Positions 15,007 through 21,399 of a stretch of 32,194 nt of DNA are shown piece after piece. The notes under the pieces were generated by a model that was given only the letters and a program-made list of their open reading frames with translations, did no database searches and was not told the DNA's origin. Origin of the DNA: Variovorax sp. JS1663 (GTDB taxonomy: Bacteria > Pseudomonadota > Gammaproteobacteria > Burkholderiales > Burkholderiaceae_C); the NCBI RefSeq assembly GCF_002157355.1, contig NZ_LYMK01000062.1, positions 1-32,194 on the forward strand. Direction: 5' to 3'. Positions within the stretch are counted from its first letter, which is position 1; each line of letters opens with the position of its first letter. The position numbers were made by a program, and so were the translations under genes.

Positions 15007-15516
15007 TCAGTTCGCCTTGCGGGCCTCGAGCCGGAAGTCGCGGATGTTGCGGCCGACCGGGTGCCACACCGTCGGCTTCTCGACGATGTCGGTGAAGCCT
15101 GCCGACTTGACGATCGGCTTCAGCGTGGCGAAGGTGTACGCCCAGCGGTGCAGCATGTACGGGTCCTGCGACCGGTCGTCGCCGAACAGGCCCCACATGC
15201 CGAGCTGGTCGGGGTGCTTCGGCCCGGCCAGCCCATCGAGGATATTCCGGCAGCACTTGGCCAAGTCGGGTAGTTCGAGAATCAGCCTCCCGTCCGCGGC
15301 GAGCAGCCGGTTCCACTCCAGCAGCGCCGTCTTCAGTTCCCAAGGAAGGATGTGCTCAACCAGGTGGATCGCGAGCACCTCGTCGGCGCAGCCTTCCTCG
15401 AGCGGAATCTGGTGAGCGGGCGCCACAATGTCGGCGGCGGAGCGGGCCACGGCGTCGATGCCGGTGTAGCCAGGGAGCCGGCGCAGACCGCAGCCGACGT
15501 TCAGTTTCAAGCGCAT
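15007..15516 (-). CDS. SAM-dependent methyltransferase (class I)
   Basis: A 169-residue protein from ATG 15516 (AAGGA, 6 nt upstream); the longer reading from 15567 lies in the upstream gene. Motif I is LNVGCGLRRLPGYTGID near the N-terminus, with the Gly-rich SAM loop and an acidic residue after the second strand. 'ADEVLAIHLVEHI' and 'LAADGRLILELPDL' match later core motifs of methyltransferase type 11 enzymes. It is short, consistent with small-molecule or sugar methylation rather than DNA methylation; no DNA target-recognition domain is present. It is the second methyltransferase of the cassette and overlaps the GT-B-like gene by 10 nt. Confidence 0.82.
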   Translation of the reverse strand: MRLKLNVGCGLRRLPGYTGIDAVARSAADIVAPAHQIPLEEGCADEVLAIHLVEHILPWELKTALLEWNRLLAADGRLILELPDLAKCCRNILDGLAGPKHPDQLGMWGLFGDDRSQDPYMLHRWAYTFATLKPIVKSAGFTDIVEKPTVWHPVGRNIRDFRLEARKAN

Positions 15517-16298
15517 GCGATTTCCTTCGCGAAGGCCCATGCCTGGGCGGCCTCCGCTGGTTTCCATTGCCAGTAGGCGAGCCGCTTCAGGAACTCGAGG
15601 CGGTTCTCGCGGGTGAACTCACGGCCGTGCAGCCACATCGCGGCGCCGTCCTCGGCTTCGAAGGGCACGCCGGCGATTGCGGCGTCGATCGCCACGTTGG
15701 AATGCCGGCACACCACGAGCGAGGCGCCGCGCAGCAGGTCGCTGATCGAGGATGTCGGGTCGACGTCGCAGGCCAGCCGGAGCTCGTCGGCACCCTTGGG
15801 CCGGAAGATCACCCGGCGGCCGGGAAAGCGGCGCTGCACCGATTCGAACGCCCGCTGCTCCCAGTTCTTCAGCTTCAGGTAGGCGCGCGACTTGTGCCCC
15901 AGACCGATCAGCAGGATCGGGCCGCTCGGGTCGGCGTCCTCGCGCAGCTTCGCGCTCAGCTTCTCCAGCCGGCTCGGATCGCTCGGCGTCTTCTCCAGCC
16001 ACTGCGGCGGGTGGTCGGTGTCGATCGACATCCGGAGGTGGCCGCCCTTCTTCTCACGGTCGATGTACCCCAGGTCCCACACCAGCGCCCGCCCGCCGGC
16101 CGCGAGTTGCGCGCGGCGCGCGGCATCGTGCTCCTTTGCCCCGACGCCGAACAGGATCAGCCAGTCGCTGCCGCCCTGGTACCGGTGCGTCTCATTGACG
16201 GTGTCCCCGGCCGCGCGCGCCGCGGCGGCCAGTGCTGCCAGCATAGGGTCGGCGGCCCTGGCCACCCGATGGCCCCTCAGAAGCTCGACCGTAGCCAT
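15507..16298 (-). CDS. GT-B-like putative sugar transferase, second copy
   Basis: A 263-residue protein. The C-terminal half 'SLVVCRHSNVAIDAAIAGVPFEAE' resembles the nucleotide-sugar site of GT-B enzymes of the capsule/Kdo type ('..nS..A.eAl..G.Pv'). The family is not one I can name with confidence. It clearly resembles the gene at 17603-18367: both have 'RxLV....GY' early, 'ILLIGLGHKS' versus 'VILAQRGIGE', then the HS..A..A.I.GVP motif, and close with 'RLAYWQWKPAEAAQAWAF' versus 'RLAWAMWSSDEVENGTAF'. Cytoplasmic by lack of signal. ATG 16298 has GAGGT 8 nt upstream and overlaps the upstream glycosyltransferase by 22 nt. Confidence 0.6.
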   Translation of the reverse strand: MATVELLRGHRVARAADPMLAALAAAARAAGDTVNETHRYQGGSDWLILFGVGAKEHDAARRAQLAAGGRALVWDLGYIDREKKGGHLRMSIDTDHPPQWLEKTPSDPSRLEKLSAKLREDADPSGPILLIGLGHKSRAYLKLKNWEQRAFESVQRRFPGRRVIFRPKGADELRLACDVDPTSSISDLLRGASLVVCRHSNVAIDAAIAGVPFEAEDGAAMWLHGREFTRENRLEFLKRLAYWQWKPAEAAQAWAFAKEIACA

Positions 16299-17110
16299 TC
16301 CAGATACCTCGTTGCGATGGAGTCGAGCGACGGGGCTGCGGCCTTAAGGCGTCGCGAAGCCGCGAAGCGCTCCTGGCTGCTTTCCAGGGCGTCGAACGCC
16401 TTCGTCAGTTCCTCGGGGGTGTCGGCCCACCGCTCGGCGCCGCACTGCGTTTCCAGGTAGCCGGCCTCGCGGTTGCAGACGACAGGCGTCCCGCTGCCCT
16501 GTGCGTTGGCCAGCTTCACGTTCGATTTCCAGTGCCGCGGCGCGTAGCCGCCACAGTCGCGCAGCGCCAGCACGACGTCGAGGTCGGCCAGCTCCTGCGG
16601 GTTGATGACGAACTTCCAGCCGCGGCGCTCGCACTCGGCTTCCGCGACGGCGCGCCACTTGCCGAGGTATTGCTCGCCGCCTTCGTAGCCCACGACCTTC
16701 AGCGGCCTGATCGGGTTCATCCTGAGACCGGGGCGCGCGTGGTGCGGCAGCCACAGCACTGGCACGCGGAAGCGCTCGCAGTCCTGCGCCATCTGCTCCG
16801 TCGCTGCCACGATGCCGGCCGGGCGAATGCGCGCGACCATCTCCTCAAGCCAGGCCCTGCAGCGCTTCTCGTCCCAGTCGTTGCCCGCCGGTTGCGGCCA
16901 GGCGTCGACGACGTCCCAGATCACCCTCGTGCCGGCGCGCCGCAGGCGCTCGAGCAGTTCGGTGTCAGGCCGCTTCACCAGGATGGCCAGGTCGTACGGC
17001 GCGACGTCCAACGCCAGCGGCCGCACATCGGCGCTGAGCGTGCGCCCAAGCTGTTCGCCGCGAATCTGCCAACTGCCCGACGTGCCGCGGCCTGTAAAGA
17101 GCAGATTCAT
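16277..17110 (-). CDS. Glycosyltransferase, GT-B / GT4-like
   Basis: A 277-residue protein from ATG 17110, overlapping the methyltransferase stop (ATGA); an ORF reading from 17410 is a frame extension into that gene and is not used. The N-terminus (MNLLFTGRGTSGSWQIRGEQ) has the first GT-B strand and an SGSWQIRG loop. The C-terminal half 'HWKSNVKLANAQGSGTPVVC' and 'AGYLETQCGAERWADTPEEL' follows the GT4 donor-site pattern (K..nA...G.PVv, then an acidic stretch before 'eel..al..l'). It is compact for a GT4 enzyme. It would move a sugar from a nucleotide donor to an unknown acceptor in the cytoplasm. Confidence 0.75.
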   Translation of the reverse strand: MNLLFTGRGTSGSWQIRGEQLGRTLSADVRPLALDVAPYDLAILVKRPDTELLERLRRAGTRVIWDVVDAWPQPAGNDWDEKRCRAWLEEMVARIRPAGIVAATEQMAQDCERFRVPVLWLPHHARPGLRMNPIRPLKVVGYEGGEQYLGKWRAVAEAECERRGWKFVINPQELADLDVVLALRDCGGYAPRHWKSNVKLANAQGSGTPVVCNREAGYLETQCGAERWADTPEELTKAFDALESSQERFAASRRLKAAAPSLDSIATRYLEWLRSSF

Positions 17111-17655
17111 AGCCGTCCGAACCCAACTGTCTCGGTGCGGCTGAAGTACGGATGGTCGTTCCGCTTGATCGTCGGCGCCTTGGGCCCATCGGTCAGTTCG
17201 TTGCTGGCGAGCATGAGCGCCGTCCACTCCACCTCCGGGAACAGTTCGCGGACGCCGTCCGGCGTCATGCGCCAGTAGTCGCTCGGGTACCCATGGATGC
17301 GCCAGCAGAACGGAACGGTGCAGAAGATCGTCGCGCCGGGCGCCATCAGCCGCTGGATGTTCGCGGCCAGCAGCCACGGCCGGCGCGAGTGCTCCAGCAC
17401 GCTCATGCACTCGACGTGATCGAACTGCCCAACGTCGCCCGGCAGATCTCGCTCCAAGTCCAGCACCAAGTCGACGCCGGGACCTTCCAGCATGTCAACG
17501 CCGACGACGTCCGCGTAGCGCTGGCGCCGGTCTTCCTTGTCCTCGTAGACGTGCGAGCCCACGATCAATGTCCGCCCCTCGCGCGGCCGCACGTGCTCGC
17601 GCTCAAAGCGTGCAGTCGCGGAGTCGGGTGAAGGCCGTACCGTTCTCAACTTCAT
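17107..17655 (-). CDS. SAM-dependent methyltransferase (type 11-like)
   Basis: A 182-residue protein. The SAM motif I is degenerate (LIVGSHVYED at residues 30-39) but followed by 'DVVGVDMLEGPGVDLVLDLE', a typical acidic motif II, and by 'FDHVECMSVLEHSRRPW' and 'LMAPGATIFCTVPF'. The 'HGYPSDYWRMTPDGVRELF' part is common in methyltransferases next to glycan genes. The Gly-x-Gly loop is reduced to a single Gly, so activity should be treated as probable, not certain. GGAG lies 7 nt upstream of ATG 17655, and the start lies 53 nt inside the upstream GT-B-like gene. Confidence 0.78.
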   Translation of the reverse strand: MKLRTVRPSPDSATARFEREHVRPREGRTLIVGSHVYEDKEDRRQRYADVVGVDMLEGPGVDLVLDLERDLPGDVGQFDHVECMSVLEHSRRPWLLAANIQRLMAPGATIFCTVPFCWRIHGYPSDYWRMTPDGVRELFPEVEWTALMLASNELTDGPKAPTIKRNDHPYFSRTETVGFGRL

Positions 17656-18367
17656 CGGAACTCCACATGGCCCACGCGAGCCGGCGGAACATGGCCAGCC
17701 GGTCGGCGTCGTCTCGCTTCGGCTCTGCGCCGAACTCCGCCAGCGGCCGCGCCGCGCGCGCGCCGATCCAGCGATCGAATGCGTGCCAGACCGGCACGCC
17801 CAGAATCAGCGCCTTCAGGGCCGCCGCGCTGTGGAAGGTGACCACCGCCGCGGCGTCCTTCAGGTCTTCGGCAAGTGGAACGCGCGGTGCATCGGCGCCA
17901 GGGTGCTGCCGAATGCGGCCGCCGATGCGGCTCTGCGCGTCGGACGCCCAGTTCGGCGGCGAGGCGATGCCCGGCTCGCCGATGCCTCGCTGCGCCAGGA
18001 TCACCGTCTCGCGTCCGCCCGCGCGCCATGGCGCAAGCTCCACATTCCATGCATCCCAGCGCTCGGACCCGCCGTCCGGCCACGTGCCAGCGCCGGCGTG
18101 GTGGCCCCAGGCCATCGCGAACCACTTCAGGCCGCGCCACTCCTTGCCGAGGTAGCCGTTCTCGCAGACCAGGACGCGGGCGCCGGCGATCTCGAACCGC
18201 TGGGCCTCCAACTCGCGCGAGGCGGTGCGATTCCAGATCACCAGGATGTCGCCCGGGCCCGGCTGGCCGATGCGCGGCTCGATTTCGTAGCCGGCCGCGC
18301 GCAGCCCGGCCAAGAACGCCGGCTTCCGGTAGTTCGGGCCGTCCGGCAGGGAGCACTGCGCGCGCAT
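17603..18367 (-). CDS. GT-B-like putative sugar transferase, first gene of the cassette
   Basis: A 254-residue protein starting at ATG 18367, which shares its first base with the tail tube stop (TGATG). The motif 'AVVTFHSAAALKALILGVPVW' fits the donor-binding half of capsule-type GT-B proteins. It is a paralogue of the gene at 15507-16298 (see that entry). The N-terminal half 'GDILVIWNRTASRELEAQRF' has an alternating strand/helix pattern. No signal peptide. It may transfer or recognise a sugar phosphate, but the substrate cannot be read from sequence. It opens a six-gene cassette wedged between tail tube and tail chaperone genes. Confidence 0.6.
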   Translation of the reverse strand: MRAQCSLPDGPNYRKPAFLAGLRAAGYEIEPRIGQPGPGDILVIWNRTASRELEAQRFEIAGARVLVCENGYLGKEWRGLKWFAMAWGHHAGAGTWPDGGSERWDAWNVELAPWRAGGRETVILAQRGIGEPGIASPPNWASDAQSRIGGRIRQHPGADAPRVPLAEDLKDAAAVVTFHSAAALKALILGVPVWHAFDRWIGARAARPLAEFGAEPKRDDADRLAMFRRLAWAMWSSDEVENGTAFTRLRDCTL

Positions 18368-18813
18368 CAGACCGGGTCGACTTCCTCGGTGGCGCCCGTC
18401 AGGCGGAAGTTGTAGGTCGCGGTGACCACCCCGTCGACAGCAGCCGACCAGGATCGCTGCGCCACCAGCGCGAGCGTGCGAAAGATCGAGCCGTCTTCGA
18501 AATCGACCTCGACAAGGCGCGTTTTCTTGTCGGCGGCAGCGGTGCGGATGACGTTGTGCGCCGCGTTCCCCTGTTTCCAGTGGCCGGTGACGGTCATCGT
18601 GCCGCTGTCCTCCAGCCCCAGGCGGAACTCCTTGGCCGTCGAACAGAAGGTCGTGACGTCGTTCTCGGTCGCGGTGCCGCCCTGGTACTGGATCTCGCGG
18701 CCGATGCAGTCAAGCACCGCAGATGCAGGGGACGGGCTCTGGCTGAGTTCCGTCACCTCGTTGTTCGAGATGCGGATCGACAGGCCCTGGACGAGTAGTA
18801 CTTCGGATGGCAT
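18367..18813 (-). CDS. Major tail (tube) protein
   Basis: A 148-residue protein (MPSEVLLVQGLSIRISNNEV...) rich in beta-type sequence with 'DSGTMTVTGHWKQGNAAHNVI' and 'VDGVVTATYNFRLTGATEEVD' near the end, typical of siphophage tail tube subunits. It follows the DUF3168 tail completion gene, the usual order. AAAGGAAG lies 7 nt before ATG 18813 and a terminator-type hairpin lies just upstream. It forms the stacked hexameric tube. No Ig-like C-terminal domain is present, unlike lambda gpV. In many phages the chaperone gene follows directly; here the sugar cassette intervenes. Confidence 0.82.
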   Translation of the reverse strand: MPSEVLLVQGLSIRISNNEVTELSQSPSPASAVLDCIGREIQYQGGTATENDVTTFCSTAKEFRLGLEDSGTMTVTGHWKQGNAAHNVIRTAAADKKTRLVEVDFEDGSIFRTLALVAQRSWSAAVDGVVTATYNFRLTGATEEVDPV

Positions 18814-18834
18814 AGCAGCTTCCTTTCGGGAACG

Positions 18835-18855
18835 AAAAAGCCGCCCGAAGGCGGC
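18835..18855 (-). terminator. Intrinsic terminator-like hairpin upstream of the tail tube gene
   Basis: On the minus strand GCCGCC pairs with GGCGGC over a TTCG loop, followed by TTTTT. It lies in the 76-bp gap between the tail completion gene (stop 18890) and the tail tube gene. The tube gene's ribosome site starts about 10 nt later, leaving no space for a separate promoter, so attenuation or 5'-end stabilisation are alternatives to full termination. Confidence 0.7.
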
Positions 18856-18889
18856 CGGTTGAAATGCCCGGAAAGGGCGGGGACGAAAC

Positions 18890-19243
18890 TCAGGTGGTTG
18901 CCCACCAGATGGAGAAATCCTGTCGGGCGCCGAAGGTGCGCGTGTCGTAGCCTTCGACCCACTCGCGCTCGCTCAGCGCGACGCCGCGGAAAGTGGCCTG
19001 ATCGCACACGACCGCCTTGACCTGCGCCATGAGGGCATCGGCCTCGATCTGGGTCTTCGCCCAGACGTTGAATTGAAAGCGGCCGTTCTCCTTGCCGGGG
19101 ACGCCGCAGAAGGTGTTGACCGGCTGCCCGCCGGCGCGCTGGAGCGTGAGGTACGGCATCGGCGTGCCCTGGTCGGCGCGCAGCGGCCACGCGCCGCCAG
19201 TGAACAGCGGTGACAGGGCAGTGATCAGCGCGGGCACGGTCAT
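18890..19243 (-). CDS. Tail completion / terminator protein, DUF3168 family
   Basis: A 117-residue protein. 'ITALSPLFTGGAWPLRADQGTP' followed by 'PYLTLQRAGG' and 'RFQFNVWAKTQIEADAL' matches DUF3168 proteins (start of helix, 'p.it...', 'v.i.iwa....a..la'). These cap the tail tube and join it to the head. The last residues 'ARQDFSIWWATT' complete the barrel. ATG 19243 overlaps the gp10-like stop (ATGA), as expected for this conserved block. It is followed by the hairpin and the tail tube gene. Confidence 0.82.
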   Translation of the reverse strand: MTVPALITALSPLFTGGAWPLRADQGTPMPYLTLQRAGGQPVNTFCGVPGKENGRFQFNVWAKTQIEADALMAQVKAVVCDQATFRGVALSEREWVEGYDTRTFGARQDFSIWWATT

Positions 19244-19788
19244 GGCTGCAGTTCCGTCATCAGTTCCTTCAGGCGCTCACCCATGCGCAGCCGCGCGGCG
19301 GTCACCGCAGCCTGCTTCTTCGCATCCCAAGTCGGCCGGACGTAGGGCTTCGCCGGAATCCACTTCGGCGTTGCCAGCCGTTCCTTCGTTGCCGCGAGGC
19401 GGCCATTCGGCAGCTTGACGACGACGTTGACCTGCCAGTGCCCGAACTCGACCTGATGCCAGTGCGGCGCCTTGCTCTTGTTCGGGCCCACGAAGTAGGT
19501 CTGCCTATTCGGTGTCGAGCCCTTGTCGTCGTGGTAGTGGTAGATCGACTGGAACAACTCGCCAGACTTCACTGGCACTCGCTGCCGCATCTCGGTGTAG
19601 AAGACCAGCGCGCCAGCGCGCGCCGCCGATCGCAGCACTTTTTCCTTGATCCCAGCCTCCAGGGCGGCCAGCGATTCTGTGACGTTGCTGACGACGTTGA
19701 TGCCGATCGTGTCCTTCTGGTAGAGCGATGGACCGGACGGCCGAGTGCCACGGCCGCCGCGTCGCCGGAGGTTGCGCCCATTCGCCAC
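19240..19788 (-). CDS. HK97 gp10-like tail/connector protein
   Basis: A 182-residue protein. 'LEAGIKEKVLRSAARAGALVFYTEMRQRVPVKSGELFQSI' is the hallmark of the HK97 gp10 family (helix, then 'vP..tG.l..si'), followed by 'HWHQVEFGHW' (the 'h..leFGt' motif) and 'PAKPYVRPTWD'. Proteins of this family help complete the tail end that meets the head. The start is GTG 19788 with GAGGG 7 nt upstream; no in-frame ATG precedes the conserved part. A short basic N-terminal extension (MANGRNLRRRGGRGTRPSG) precedes the conserved domain. Confidence 0.85.
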   Translation of the reverse strand: MANGRNLRRRGGRGTRPSGPSLYQKDTIGINVVSNVTESLAALEAGIKEKVLRSAARAGALVFYTEMRQRVPVKSGELFQSIYHYHDDKGSTPNRQTYFVGPNKSKAPHWHQVEFGHWQVNVVVKLPNGRLAATKERLATPKWIPAKPYVRPTWDAKKQAAVTAARLRMGERLKELMTELQP

Positions 19789-19791
19789 CGA

Positions 19792-20160
19792 TCAGCCCTC
19801 GTTGGCGCCGGTGGCGACGCCGATGTCCATGAAGCGGTTGTCCTGCAGGTCGGGCAGCACGACCTTGATGTCGTAGTAGGTCTTCGGCCAGCCCTTGCGG
19901 TGCTCGACGATTCGCATGCCGGCCGTGATGCCGGCGCGGCGCCGCACCCTGAAACTGGCCGTCGCCCGGCTCACCTCGGTCCCGGCCGTGGCGAACTCCT
20001 GATTGACGAAGCCGCTGCCGGTGATGGACTTCTCGTGCGCCCAGAGACTGCAGACCTTCACCCATACCTGCAACGTCTGCCCGAAGGCATCTTTCTCCGT
20101 CGTCTTGCGCTCAATCGTGATGCGCCGATTGAGCTTCTGGGCGTTGACGTAGCCGCTCAT
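19792..20160 (-). CDS. Head-tail joining protein (SPP1 gp16 / Phage_H_T_join type)
   Basis: A 122-residue protein. 'KLNRRITIERKTTEKDAFGQTLQVWVKVCSLWAHEKSITG' follows the family layout (r.i.i.......d..G......w....t.wA.v...sg), and the C-terminal part 'GMRIVEHRKGWPKTYYDIKVV' the usual second half. It forms the stopper ring that seals the head after packaging and joins the tail. ATG 20160 overlaps the connector stop (ATGA). Confidence 0.85.
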   Translation of the reverse strand: MSGYVNAQKLNRRITIERKTTEKDAFGQTLQVWVKVCSLWAHEKSITGSGFVNQEFATAGTEVSRATASFRVRRRAGITAGMRIVEHRKGWPKTYYDIKVVLPDLQDNRFMDIGVATGANEG

Positions 20161-20813
20161 GCCGAGAACGTGTGCACGCGGTTCTGCGTGATGATGGCGT
20201 CACGCGCGCGCTCGAGGTCCTCGCGCTCGTTCCGGTCGAAGCGATCCGAGAGGATCTGCACGTGAAGCAGGATCGCGTCCTTGAGCGCCGCCGGCACGTT
20301 GGCAGCCGCCGCCTCTTGGGTCATCGGAGAGGCCGCCTCGGCCGCGTACCCCACGCGGTATGTCACCCGCACCGCGTCGTCGCGCTCGTAGAACATCGGG
20401 AAGATGTAGCCGGTGCCGGTGTAGAGCCGCGGCACCAGGTCGTCGCTCACGTAGTAGTTGGCGGGGTCAACCGTCTGCAGCGTGTTGGCCCCATCGTAGT
20501 ACTGGAGCGAGACGATCTCGATGAAGGGTGGCCGCAGCAGCTCGATGTAGTTACGGCAGTCGCGGAACCGGCCGCCCGGCTGGGAGCCCCAGGCGCTGCC
20601 GGAAAGGCGAATGGTCTGCTCGACCAGCGCACGGCACGTGCCCTTTTCCACGTACTCGCGCGCCGTCACGATGTTGCGCTCGATGAGGCCCTGCAGCGGA
20701 TAGACCTCCTCCGGCGGAGAGCCCTCGAGCTCCGGGTCCCAGCGCAGATGCTGGTATGCCTCGGCGACGGTCACCGGCTCAAACAGCGGCGGCGTGACGA
20801 CTGTGATGTTCAT
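20157..20813 (-). CDS. Head-tail connector (gp6-like, HK97/SPP1 gp15 type)
   Basis: A 218-residue protein. 'PPLFEPVTVAEAYQHLRWD' is the typical N-terminus ('e.vtl.eak.hLrvd'), 'LQGLIERNIVTAREYVEKGTCRAL' the family's helical core, and the C-terminal 'VPAALKDAILLHVQILSDRFD' the last helix pair. It forms the ring below the portal. ATG 20813 lies 34 nt inside the DUF115-like gene. With the next three genes it forms the standard head-tail connection module. Confidence 0.85.
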   Translation of the reverse strand: MNITVVTPPLFEPVTVAEAYQHLRWDPELEGSPPEEVYPLQGLIERNIVTAREYVEKGTCRALVEQTIRLSGSAWGSQPGGRFRDCRNYIELLRPPFIEIVSLQYYDGANTLQTVDPANYYVSDDLVPRLYTGTGYIFPMFYERDDAVRVTYRVGYAAEAASPMTQEAAAANVPAALKDAILLHVQILSDRFDRNEREDLERARDAIITQNRVHTFSA

Positions 20814-21399
20814 TGTCCAGCGCCTCGTAGAGGTCCAGCCGCGGGAAGCACGTGATCGCGCTTGCCGGCGTGCAGTTGATGATCTCGGGCCCGATGTCCT
20901 TCAGCGCGGCGAAGCGATCCGCCCACCGGGTGTAGGAGTGGTCGTCCGTGTTGCGCAGCGGCGCCGGGTGGGCGCCGTGCCAGTGCAGGCCGGCGCGGTT
21001 GCTCATGTCGAAGCCGCACAGCAGGATCCGCGAGGCCTCGCCGTGAATCGCGATGTGCACGGCCTGGTAGCCGCTGTTGCCGCCGGTGCGCACGCCCATC
21101 CGGTGCGGTTCGAACCCGTCGGTCCCCGTGTTCTGCAGTTGGAGCACGCCCGGCACCGCCGAGACGCTCGCCTTCAGCCCGCAGAAGTCGCTGGATTCCG
21201 GGTTGCACTCCCACCACTGCGCGTCGGCCGCGTAGAGCAGGTCAGCCCATGGCGCCAGGCGGTAGGTGTCGTTGACCACAATCGCGCGGATGCCGGCGGC
21301 GCGCACCAGGTCGGCGATCTCCTGCGACATGCTGGGCCCGCTGGCCAGCACGGCCACCGTCCTGCCGCGCCACAGCGGCGGAACGCTCCACCTCACCAC
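20779..21399 (-). CDS. DUF115-like protein (possible sugar-related enzyme)
   Basis: A 206-residue protein. 'GRTVAVLASGPSMSQEIADLVRAAGIRAIVVND' has the GPS motif and strand/helix pattern of DUF115/MptE-like proteins, followed by 'WADLLYAADAQWWE'. The later 'ILLCGFDMSNRAGLHWHGAHP' and 'YTRWADRFAAL' also fit phage members of the group. In bacteria DUF115 proteins are linked to flagellin glycosylation, and in archaea MptE is a pterin pyrophosphokinase; which applies here is unknown. The start is GTG 21399 or GTG 21396; GGAG spacing (4 versus 7 nt) favours the second. It overlaps both neighbours, in the gap between the fibre block and the connector. Confidence 0.65.
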   Translation of the reverse strand: MVRWSVPPLWRGRTVAVLASGPSMSQEIADLVRAAGIRAIVVNDTYRLAPWADLLYAADAQWWECNPESSDFCGLKASVSAVPGVLQLQNTGTDGFEPHRMGVRTGGNSGYQAVHIAIHGEASRILLCGFDMSNRAGLHWHGAHPAPLRNTDDHSYTRWADRFAALKDIGPEIINCTPASAITCFPRLDLYEALDNEHHSRHAAAV

